Assembly (NCBI GenBank): GCA_964541375.1
Contig: CAZIPT010000017.1
Coordinates: forward strand, 1 to 35,832
Direction: 5' to 3'
DNA: 35,832 nt
Origin: JBAXEO01 sp964541375
GTDB lineage: Bacteria; Actinomycetota; Coriobacteriia; Anaerosomatales; JAAXUF01
The notes beneath the pieces are model-generated. The model saw only the letters and a list, made by a program, of their open reading frames with translations, was not told the DNA's origin and did no database searches. The position numbers were made by a program, and so were the translations under genes. This document shows positions 15,745-22,047 of the stretch, in pieces. Position 1 is the first letter of the stretch. Every line of letters begins with the position of its first letter.

Positions 15745-16153
15745 CCCGCAGCTCGTGGTTGTCGATGCGAGCGTAGCGGTGAAGTGGTTCGTCTCGGCGG
15801 ACGAACTCGGGGTCGACGACGCGGCTGCGCTTCTCGCCCAACATGCCGAGGGCGAGATCCGACTCGTGGCGCCGACGCTCGTCGTCCACGAACTCATGGG
15901 CGTGTTCATGCGCCGGTTGCGTGGGCCGCTGGTCGCCGAGGCGCTCGATGCGTTCTTCGATGCAGGAGTGCACCTCGTAGCGCCGGAGCGCGCGCTGATG
16001 GCACGTGCCGCTGAGCTGGCGAGCCGGTGTCAGCTGTCAGCCTTCGACTCGGCGTACGCCGCGGTCGCCGATTCGCTGGAATGCACGCTCGCGACAGCGG
16101 ACCGACGACTCGCGAACGCACTCGCGGAAACGATTGAGACGCGCGCGATCTAG
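15734..16153 (+). CDS. vapC: PIN-domain toxin (VapC-type), second copy
   Basis: 139 residues. PIN acidic residues are present: Asp in VVVDASVAVKWF, Glu in VVHELMGVF, Asp in SAFDSAYAAVAD and Asp in ATADRRLA. It is complete and overlaps vapB by 11 bp. An RNase toxin restrained by VapB is the expected role. Its TAG lies at the start of the 33-nt stretch shared with the monooxygenase end, marking the right boundary of the inserted module. Confidence 0.87.
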   Translation: MGGDPQLVVVDASVAVKWFVSADELGVDDAAALLAQHAEGEIRLVAPTLVVHELMGVFMRRLRGPLVAEALDAFFDAGVHLVAPERALMARAAELASRCQLSAFDSAYAAVADSLECTLATADRRLANALAETIETRAI

Positions 16154-16184
16154 CTGTCCTGACGCACTACCGCGTCGCGGTGTC
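16152..16184. repeat. 33-nt remnant matching the monooxygenase 3' end
   Basis: Matches 11453-11485 at 28 of 33 positions. In the corresponding minus-strand frame it would encode the last residues and the stop of a second monooxygenase. It closes the paralogous locus whose other end is the ydeI fragment. Confidence 0.55.
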
Positions 16185-16299
16185 GCCGCTGGCCGCGCGT
16201 TCACTGCCGCCTACCGGTTGGCGCTCCCCTGAGCCATTGTCGCTCGCGCGGGGCCCGCAGTACCGTGTGACGAAGAACTCCCCGCGAACGGAGCGGCCC

Positions 16300-17544
16300 A
16301 TGCGACACCCCACACACCACCACCTCCGACTGAGTTTTGCAGCCCTGGCTCTGGCCGCCTTTGTGTCGCTGCCGCTCGCCGGGTGCGGATCGACCGCGAA
16401 GCCGGCGACAGGCGGCAGCGGTGGAGGAACCGAGACTCCGGCGAGCTCGGTCGACGTCAAGGCGACTCCCGAGGCCGGCAAAGAGGTGTCCCAACTCGTC
16501 ACGCCTGAGGGCGCGACGCTCACCGCCAAGAGCGCGAGCGGCACCTCGTTCACACTCACCATCCCTGCCGGAGCACTCCTCAAGTCCCAGCAGATCACGC
16601 TCGCCCCCGCCACCGTCGAGGGCCTGCCGTTCAGCGGGGCGCAAGCGGGGACGGCTCAGCTGTCGCCCGAGGGACTCGGACTCATCATTCCGGCAACGCT
16701 CAAGATCTCGTCGCCCAACGTCGTCGCCGCGAGCGGGTTCGAGACCGCAGCGTATGGCTACCGCGGTACGGGCACCGGGCTCTACCTCGATGTAGCCGAG
16801 ATCAAAGGTCAGGACCTTACCCTCGCGGTGTCGCACTTCAGCGGCTATGGCGCGGCGCAGGCCACGCCCGCCGAGATCAAGACGCAGGCAGCACATGTGC
16901 CTGCCGCTCCTGAAGACGCCTTCCGCCAGCGCCTGGCAGAGCTCCAGATGACAAACCGGCAGGCCTCGCTCATGGGCAAGGAGATAGACCCAGGATTCGC
17001 ATCCAAGACCGAGGCGATCCTGCGTGACTGGTACAAGAACGTCGTGGAACCGGCCCTACCCACCACCAAGGACTGCGCGAAGGCGCCCGACGTGTTCTCG
17101 GAGACCACGTCATGGATGCGCCAGGTCGAGCTCCGCGGCATGGGCGAGCAGTTCAAAGCCGAGGAGGCTCAGGCGTGGGCCGCGATGGCCGAGACGAACG
17201 AGCGGTGCTTTGGCGGGTACAAGGCTGTGGGTGGCTACGACCAGGGAACGCACTCGGGCGACGTGCCTAGCCTCGAGAAGCCGTTCACCATCACCGTCAC
17301 CACCGGCCCCTCGAAGACGACGCTGAGTTTCACGCCTTCGAGCAAGGAAGCGGGCACGCTCAGCATCAGCGGCTCCGGCCCGGGTGGCGCAAAGTTCAGC
17401 GGCGGCGGCACCTACACGGTCGAGAACGCCGAATCGGCAGCGCCTGTCCTCAACGTCGACTTCAAGAGCAAGACGGTCGTCGCTGGAGTCAACATCAATA
17501 CCAGCCGGAAGATTCCAATCCAGCTGGTGCTGAAGGGCCAGTAG
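16300..17544 (+). CDS. Lipoprotein with beta-rich ZU5-like region
   Basis: 414 residues from ATG 16300. A His-rich start, hydrophobic leader and lipobox LAGC predict a lipid-anchored exported protein. A Gly/Thr-rich linker follows, then a beta-rich region around residues 60-190. Its pattern (PEGATLTAKSASGTSFTLTI, PAGALLKSQQITLAP, SPEGLGLIIPATLKISSP) resembles ZU5-type surface domains. The later part is helical, then beta-rich and Thr/Ser-rich. No enzymatic motif is seen. An upstream GTG (16266) would lengthen the leader and is less likely. Function unknown. Confidence 0.7.
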   Translation: MRHPTHHHLRLSFAALALAAFVSLPLAGCGSTAKPATGGSGGGTETPASSVDVKATPEAGKEVSQLVTPEGATLTAKSASGTSFTLTIPAGALLKSQQITLAPATVEGLPFSGAQAGTAQLSPEGLGLIIPATLKISSPNVVAASGFETAAYGYRGTGTGLYLDVAEIKGQDLTLAVSHFSGYGAAQATPAEIKTQAAHVPAAPEDAFRQRLAELQMTNRQASLMGKEIDPGFASKTEAILRDWYKNVVEPALPTTKDCAKAPDVFSETTSWMRQVELRGMGEQFKAEEAQAWAAMAETNERCFGGYKAVGGYDQGTHSGDVPSLEKPFTITVTTGPSKTTLSFTPSSKEAGTLSISGSGPGGAKFSGGGTYTVENAESAAPVLNVDFKSKTVVAGVNINTSRKIPIQLVLKGQ

Positions 17545-17557
17545 CGTCGGCCGCTAC
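17541..17557. terminator. Hairpin holding both stop codons of convergent genes
   Basis: GTAGCG (17541-17546) and CGCTAC (17552-17557) pair around TCGGC. The TAG of the lipoprotein gene and the TAG of the minus-strand GNAT fragment lie in opposite arms. No T-run is present, so terminator activity is uncertain. Confidence 0.4.
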
Positions 17558-17730
17558 CGCGCAATCGTGACGAACCCAGCGACCTCGTCTCCGACCAAGG
17601 CGACGTACGTCGTGGAAAGGTGCCTGGATTGGTTGCTCAGGGCGTGGCGCTGGAGATATTCGTCGAGTTCCGGCCGCCCGCAAGTGAATCGGTCAATCGC
17701 ATGGCGCTCCGCAAGGCGTTCGATTCGCAC
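17554..17730 (-). pseudogene. Truncated GNAT toxin (TacT-like) N-terminus
   Basis: From GTG 17730 about 58 codons read IERLAERHAIDRFTCGRPEL, DEYLQRHA and TYVALVGDEVAGFVTIAR, then a stop. This matches the first third of TacT-type GNAT toxins (the fold's first strands and substrate side). The acetyl-CoA loop and everything after it are missing. It starts 25 nt after the upstream antitoxin stop, the normal operon order. Probably inactive; whether 58 residues can still bind the antitoxin is unknown. Confidence 0.7.
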
Positions 17731-17755
17731 CGCGTGATCTGCAGCGCCCGCAGCT

Positions 17756-18136
17756 TCACTCGTCCGCCGGTACGTCACCCGTCGGACGCATGAGGTCGCG
17801 CAATGCCTGCGTAGCCGGACGCGGATTGGCCACCATGTCTGCCACCGCATCGAAGGACTCGGGAGTCAGCACGAGCGTGTCAACCTGGGCCTCCACCCTG
17901 CCCCACGCCGCCTGGCTCTCTCTGGCGACTTCAATCACCGCGAGGTCCCTTGCGAGTGCTGGAGTGGCCGCAAGAATCTCGCGCGCTGCGTCCATCAGCC
18001 TGAGCTCCTCGATGGGGACAACCGCGACAAGATCCGCGTCGTGACGCGTGATGATGACGCGCTCCTTGCCGTAGGCGGCGCGGTTGATCACATCTGAGAA
18101 GTCACGCCGAGCCTGCGCAGCAGTTACGCGAGCCAT
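17756..18136 (-). CDS. Chimeric antitoxin: Phd-type N-terminus with DUF1778/TacA-like tail
   Basis: 126 residues from ATG 18136, eight bases after GGAGG (a GTG nine bases upstream overlaps that site). Residues 1-55 are Phd/YefM-like (VTAAQARRDFSDVINRAAYG, then KERVIITRHDADLVAVVP). The C-terminal about 35 residues (LVLTPESFDAVADMVANP, then TQALRDLM) follow the pattern of the toxin-binding tail of TacA/DUF1778 antitoxins. TacA normally carries a ribbon-helix-helix domain instead. The GNAT toxin fragment directly downstream fits the TacA-like tail. Complete and with a good ribosome site, so probably expressed. An AT-rich stretch (about 18170-18205) upstream likely contains its promoter. Confidence 0.72.
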   Translation of the reverse strand: MARVTAAQARRDFSDVINRAAYGKERVIITRHDADLVAVVPIEELRLMDAAREILAATPALARDLAVIEVARESQAAWGRVEAQVDTLVLTPESFDAVADMVANPRPATQALRDLMRPTGDVPADE

Positions 18137-18254
18137 CCGAGCCACCTCCAGGTACCGTCCGATCGCAGACCAATAGTAGCATATTTACACGATTATGTAT
18201 TTGGTACGATTGACGTCGGCGGGTAAGACGCGCCTGTGACGTCAGGTCTACTTG

Positions 18255-18292
18255 GGTTGTCATTTGACAACCTTACCGTGCGGCAGTACGGT
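18255..18292 (+). promoter_or_regulatory. Promoter and palindromic operator of the HicAB-like pair
   Basis: TTGACA (18264-18269), 17 nt and TACGGT (18287-18292) form a good promoter. The -35 lies inside a perfect palindrome, GGTTGTCA-TT-TGACAACC (18255-18272), a likely binding site for the downstream helix-turn-helix protein. The start codon follows within 20 nt and has GGAGAGAAG before it. Confidence 0.7.
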
Positions 18293-18308
18293 GTTGGAGA
18301 GAAGTAGC

Positions 18309-18575
18309 ATGCCTAGGAAGTGCCACCAGAATCCGGAGATCGAAGCTGCGATTGCGTACGCCGAGTCGAAGGGCTGGCGCATCAAGACCGGTCGAGGGCG
18401 GGCGCACGCTTGGGGGACGATGATGTGCCCCAACAATGATCCGGATTGTCGGTGCGGAGAGTTCTGCATCACCAGCATCTGGAGCACACCCAAGAATCCG
18501 ACCGCACACTCTAGGCAACTGAGACGAGTGGTGGACAACTGCATGTCTCCCACACCGGAAGACAGATCGGAATAA
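18309..18575 (+). CDS. HicA-like putative toxin with cysteine cluster
   Basis: 88 residues. The start ATG 18309 has GGAGAGAAG upstream. The first half (EIEAAIAYAESKGWRIKTG, then RGRAHAWGTMMCP) resembles the HicA double-stranded-RNA-binding fold, with His33 in the place of the HicA catalytic histidine. Unlike ordinary HicA it carries Cys40, Cys47, Cys49 and Cys53, a spacing suited to metal binding, in an insert before IWSTPKNPTAHSRQLRRVV. Paired with a helix-turn-helix gene 13 nt downstream. The assignment rests on pattern and context. Confidence 0.6.
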   Translation: MPRKCHQNPEIEAAIAYAESKGWRIKTGRGRAHAWGTMMCPNNDPDCRCGEFCITSIWSTPKNPTAHSRQLRRVVDNCMSPTPEDRSE

Positions 18576-18588
18576 GAAGGAGGCCGCG

Positions 18589-19122
18589 GTGAGCGAGTAC
18601 GAGTTCACTCTGAGATTCGATATATCGCAGGTTGCGGCTGCCATTGATGACTGCGTTGAGTCTCTGGGCGCCGGAGGCTGCGATGACGCAACGATCGGCG
18701 TCGGGATTCCTGGACGTCTGGCACTCATGTTCGCCAGGGAGTCGGCCTCCGCCGAGGACGCGGTGATGACCGCCCTGCGCGACGTCGAGACTTCTCTCCC
18801 GCATGCGGTTCTTGTCGAGGCAACCCCGGACTTCGTTGGGATAACCGAGGTCGCCGAGATCGTGGGCAAGACCCGGCAGAACATCAGGAAGCTTCTCCTC
18901 AGCTGCAGCGCCGGAACACCGCTTCCGATTCACGAAGGCTCTTCGTCGATCTGGCATCTGGCGCCGGTTCTGGAGTGGCTTCGGGACGACAAGCAGTACC
19001 TCATCGATCCAGCCCTGATCGACCTCGCTGAGACCAATATGCAGCTCAATGCGGCGACAACTCGGATTCCCGTGAGCCGGCGGATCCGGCGCGACGTAGA
19101 GTCGCATCTGGCTGAGGCCTGA
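18589..19122 (+). CDS. HicB-like antitoxin with C-terminal helix-turn-helix
   Basis: 177 residues from GTG 18589 with AAGGAGG upstream. The N-terminal about 80 residues form an alpha/beta domain (YEFTLRFDI, GGCDDATIGVGIPGRLALMF, SAEDAVMTALRDVE), comparable to HicB partial-RNase-H-like domains. A helix-turn-helix follows (GITEVAEIVGKTRQNIRKLL, about residues 83-105). It probably neutralises the preceding HicA-like protein and represses at the palindrome 18255-18272. The order toxin then antitoxin is the HicAB order. Confidence 0.65.
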   Translation: MSEYEFTLRFDISQVAAAIDDCVESLGAGGCDDATIGVGIPGRLALMFARESASAEDAVMTALRDVETSLPHAVLVEATPDFVGITEVAEIVGKTRQNIRKLLLSCSAGTPLPIHEGSSSIWHLAPVLEWLRDDKQYLIDPALIDLAETNMQLNAATTRIPVSRRIRRDVESHLAEA

Positions 19123-19147
19123 CGGGTCCTGCGGTCCACGCCGTAGC

Positions 19148-19176
19148 GCCCTCTCGCGAGACAAGGGAGCGAGGGC
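19148..19176. terminator. Possible hairpin between convergent genes
   Basis: GCCCTC (19148-19153) and GAGGGC (19171-19176) can pair between the stop of the HicB-like gene and the stop of the minus-strand tetR gene. No T-run; weak call. Confidence 0.3.
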
Positions 19177-19185
19177 CCGTGGTGG

Positions 19186-19722
19186 CTAGCCGACAAAGCG
19201 CAGGATGCGCTCGACCAACTCCTCGTCGCGATCGTAGCCGGAGTCCGAGTTCACCATGACCACGTACTCGAGGATCATCGCCGCGACCATCTTCTCCACC
19301 AGGTCCGCGTCGCCGGCGGGGAACTCCCCTGCCGACATACCCGCCGAGACGAACTCGCGGATGAGGTCGCCGTTGGCCTTGGTGAACGCGTCGGCGGCGA
19401 TCTCGTACTCCTGCATCCATTCGTCCTCGGTGGTCTCGTTAATGTGTGCGCGTGCCGAGGAGATCACGAACTTCACCAGCGTCTCCACCTTCGCCCGGTT
19501 GTCGGGCAGCTCGGCGACGCTCGACTTGAGCTGAGCCTTCTGCAGCGCCGCCTGCTGCTCGACGATGTAGCCGTACAGCTCGCGCTTGCCGGCGAAGTGC
19601 ACGTAGATCGTCTTCTTGGAGATGTGCATGGACCGCGCGACCTCGTCCAGCGACGTCTTGGCGTAGCCGAACCGGCTGACGTGCTTCTCAAAGACGTCCG
19701 CTATCTCCTGCTTGGTCGCCAC
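19186..19722 (-). CDS. TetR-family transcriptional regulator, second copy
   Basis: 178 residues. The N-terminal helix-turn-helix shows KQEIADVFEKHVSRFGYAKTS, then LDEVARSMHISKKTIYVHFAGKREL. The C-terminal helices form the ligand pocket and dimer face. Two long inverted repeats with GGAAAC/GTTTCC arms lie directly upstream. It has no evident target next to it: the neighbouring minus-strand cassette ends, rather than begins, beside it. Autoregulation is likely; other targets may lie outside the window. Confidence 0.87.
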   Translation of the reverse strand: MATKQEIADVFEKHVSRFGYAKTSLDEVARSMHISKKTIYVHFAGKRELYGYIVEQQAALQKAQLKSSVAELPDNRAKVETLVKFVISSARAHINETTEDEWMQEYEIAADAFTKANGDLIREFVSAGMSAGEFPAGDADLVEKMVAAMILEYVVMVNSDSGYDRDEELVERILRFVG

Positions 19723-19747
19723 CGTGCACCTCCTCTACCCGCCGAGA

Positions 19748-19805
19748 GGAAACTGATTGCGTACACAGTTTCCATCACGGAAACTTGGATGTCAAGAGGG
19801 TTTCC
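19748..19805 (-). promoter_or_regulatory. Promoter region of second tetR with two large inverted repeats
   Basis: GGAAACTG/CAGTTTCC (19748-19773) and GGAAAC/GTTTCC (19779-19805) are spaced 5 nt apart. A minus-strand TTGACA (19795-19790) lies inside the second repeat. Such paired dyads are typical TetR operators. Confidence 0.6.
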
Positions 19806-19814
19806 GAGAAGAAC

Positions 19815-20561
19815 CTAGCGCATCGCCGCTTGCTCCAACGCCTCGTCGCAGATGGGGCGAACCCAGATCCACCACTTTGTCGAACCCTCGAGCTTCGCCA
19901 GTCCCGCATTGTCAGAGATCGTTCGCCATTCCTGCGCGAATGCCCGTTTCGAAAGGACTTCGGCCGGCGCGCGAGAATAGCCCTTCGTCTGCCCGACCAA
20001 CTCCCAGCCGTTTTCAGCGAACAGCCGAGACGAGGGGTGCGTGCAAAGCGTGTCGAAGGCCGCAACTCCACACTGATAGTGCTCCTCCCAAATCCTCTTG
20101 CCTTGTGTAAGAAGCAAGGCATGGGCATCAACTCCCAGCCCCGAACCTTGATATGCGGGGAAGACGAAGGTTCTGGCGTGATTGACTATGCTCTGCAATG
20201 CTGACCAGTATTGGGTGTTCTCGCGAGCCCACGGACTCACTAGCCCCCGAGCTTGCCACCCGAGAACGAACTTCTTCAGACCCAGCGCCTTGTCTCGCGG
20301 CCCTATGTTGGGAAACGTCGAGCCAAGCACTATTCCACCCGCCCATTGTCCATCCTTCAACACAGCCAGTCGCATGCATCTTCCGACTCTCCTGCACGCT
20401 CCCGCGTAGTGAATCTCGTCACATCCTTCATCAAACAGGTCCCGCACGCTCGGATTCGCCACGCGGACAAGGTGCAATCCCGCGTTCCCCTGGTCCTCCA
20501 GAAGCCGCTGGCCCCGAGATCTGATGGATTCAGCTAGCTTGGGGTCGCATGCTTTCAGCAT
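19815..20561 (-). CDS. GNAT-fold protein, last gene of the radical-SAM cassette
   Basis: 248 residues from ATG 20561, preceded by AGGAG and starting 7 nt after the stop of the membrane-protein gene. After about 50 residues, a GNAT-like core can be followed: MRLAVLKDGQWAGGIVLGS (about 63-81), the acyl-CoA-type loop YQGSGLG (137-143) and LFAENGWELVGQTKGYSR (180-197). A C-terminal extension ends in a tryptophan-rich TKWWIWVRP. It differs from ordinary small acetyltransferases in its long central helical part. Phage Mom, a DNA-modifying enzyme of GNAT-like fold, is one functional precedent, but I see no decisive similarity. Substrate unknown. Confidence 0.6.
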   Translation of the reverse strand: MLKACDPKLAESIRSRGQRLLEDQGNAGLHLVRVANPSVRDLFDEGCDEIHYAGACRRVGRCMRLAVLKDGQWAGGIVLGSTFPNIGPRDKALGLKKFVLGWQARGLVSPWARENTQYWSALQSIVNHARTFVFPAYQGSGLGVDAHALLLTQGKRIWEEHYQCGVAAFDTLCTHPSSRLFAENGWELVGQTKGYSRAPAEVLSKRAFAQEWRTISDNAGLAKLEGSTKWWIWVRPICDEALEQAAMR

Positions 20562-20568
20562 CTCACTC

Positions 20569-21759
20569 CTAGTCTCCGGACTCTCTCTTGCCCTGCAGGA
20601 CAGCGAGTGCCACACCGACAACTGCAGCAAGTAGCGCAAGCACTCCAAGCACCTCGTAGTTGTCCCCAAGGAACTTGAGCAGGCCCGGAGGCGTCTTTCC
20701 GTCCTTGATTGAGTCAAGCACAAGCGAGCTCCACGCGCCGACGAGGCTATTGACCGCAAAAGCAAGAGCGATGAACAGCCAAGGCATCCACGAGAACACG
20801 ACGCGATACCAAAAAGCCATCCTGATGCGAGTCTCGTATTGAACTGACTGGGTGTACAAGGGCTCCCCGTTGACGTCCGACGTCTCGGCTGCCGAGAGGG
20901 TCACACGCGTTGAGGTACGCCGACGCACGCCGGTTGTGAACGCCACGTCGAGCGGTTGGTAGTTGCCGTCGATGACCAGGTGTGTCGTCAGCAACCGTCC
21001 GACATCTGGAGCCTCAACCGCCAGAGAACATGAGTGGAAGCTGGTGTCAGTCCCAATCAGAATCGGGATACGCGTGAGCACTAGACCGTTGTACTGTCGC
21101 TTCTCTTTGAGCTTAAACCCTTGTAGAACTCCAGCTACAGCAGACCGACGCACGCTTCCGAGCCTGGCGGCCCCAAGCCATCCGGCGGAGCTGAGACTAT
21201 GCAGTTTCACGTGTATTGATCTGCGGATGCGGATGGCGCCCTGGCCCTCGCCTACCAAGGGGTCCCGCGCGAGCAGGTCGACGAACTGCGACCACGCGCT
21301 CTCTTCATTGTCCTCCTTCGCAGGTAGCAGCCCCGGCTCCATGAGCTTCGCAAGCGTCCCACTGGCCCCCGAGACCGTAGACTCCTGAATGGCGACCGCA
21401 GAGAAACCCTTCGACTGCGAGAAGAATGGACCGACCGAGAAGTAGAAGAACCACTCGTCCCCATGCTGTGCAATCGTCGTCAGGCCGCCACTGCGGATTG
21501 GAACGATGACGCGGCCACCCTGAGAATCGGGCGACGGCGCGACGAAGCAGATTGCAACCTCCTGCTTGAGAAGCAACTTGCGCTTCTTGTCGTCCTCAAG
21601 CAGCGCCTGAACGGCAGGGTCGATCCACTTCGACCTATATCGGAAGGGTCTCGGGTAGCTGTGTCCAGCGGGGTAGGCCGGCAGAAGGACCGCGTTGTCG
21701 CTGCGTGGCCCATTGATTCCAAAACACAAGGCAAGCGTGGTTGCTCCCGTGTTGGTCAC
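20569..21759 (-). CDS. Unknown protein with two C-terminal membrane segments (cassette gene 5)
   Basis: 396 residues from GTG 21759 with GGGAG upstream. The first about 310 residues look soluble and beta-rich, without a motif I recognise. Strong hydrophobic segments follow at about 317-347 and 369-389, ending in a short basic tail (QGKRESGD). The orientation should leave the large N-terminal part on one side with both ends together. No enzyme signature. It is sandwiched between the MazG-like gene (288 nt away) and the GNAT gene (7 nt), so it may be a membrane effector or anchor of the cassette. A short dyad TTCATG-CTA-CATGAA lies 19-33 nt upstream of the start. Confidence 0.6.
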   Translation of the reverse strand: MTNTGATTLALCFGINGPRSDNAVLLPAYPAGHSYPRPFRYRSKWIDPAVQALLEDDKKRKLLLKQEVAICFVAPSPDSQGGRVIVPIRSGGLTTIAQHGDEWFFYFSVGPFFSQSKGFSAVAIQESTVSGASGTLAKLMEPGLLPAKEDNEESAWSQFVDLLARDPLVGEGQGAIRIRRSIHVKLHSLSSAGWLGAARLGSVRRSAVAGVLQGFKLKEKRQYNGLVLTRIPILIGTDTSFHSCSLAVEAPDVGRLLTTHLVIDGNYQPLDVAFTTGVRRRTSTRVTLSAAETSDVNGEPLYTQSVQYETRIRMAFWYRVVFSWMPWLFIALAFAVNSLVGAWSSLVLDSIKDGKTPPGLLKFLGDNYEVLGVLALLAAVVGVALAVLQGKRESGD

Positions 21760-21898
21760 TGCAAATCTCCCTTCCGATTCATGCTACATGAAGCCTACAC
21801 CCGACGTGTGACATGACGAGGGCGGGGGCACCGAGGCGACTCCAGGTCAACCACAACTCGTGCTCCTCGCTCAGGCAATCGTGCATTAGCGACGGGCA

Positions 21899-22027
21899 TC
21901 AAGCCATCTGATAGCACAGCGCCGAGTCGTCGAGCTCCGAGCTTGGCATGCCGTAGCGCGCCCAGCGGTTCGGCTTGGGGTCACCCTCGCCGAGGCCGGC
22001 ATCGATGTGCTCGGCCATGTTGGTGAG
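21899..22027 (-). CDS. Possible small protein or gene remnant in the 288-nt cassette gap
   Basis: The gap between the MazG-like and membrane genes holds a 42-codon frame (GTG 22027) or 39-codon frame (ATG 22018) ending at TGA 21899. It contains AEHIDAGLGEGDPKP and RWARYGMPSSELDDSALC. No good ribosome site precedes either start. The stretch is visibly richer in G+C than the adjoining cassette genes and resembles the rest of the chromosome. It could be a remnant of a resident gene, a small protein, or a peptide substrate for the radical-SAM enzymes. I do not recognise it. Confidence 0.3.
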   Translation of the reverse strand, partial: LTNMAEHIDAGLGEGDPKPNRWARYGMPSSELDDSALCYQMA

Positions 22028-22047
22028 GCTCACTGCCAACCGGTGTG

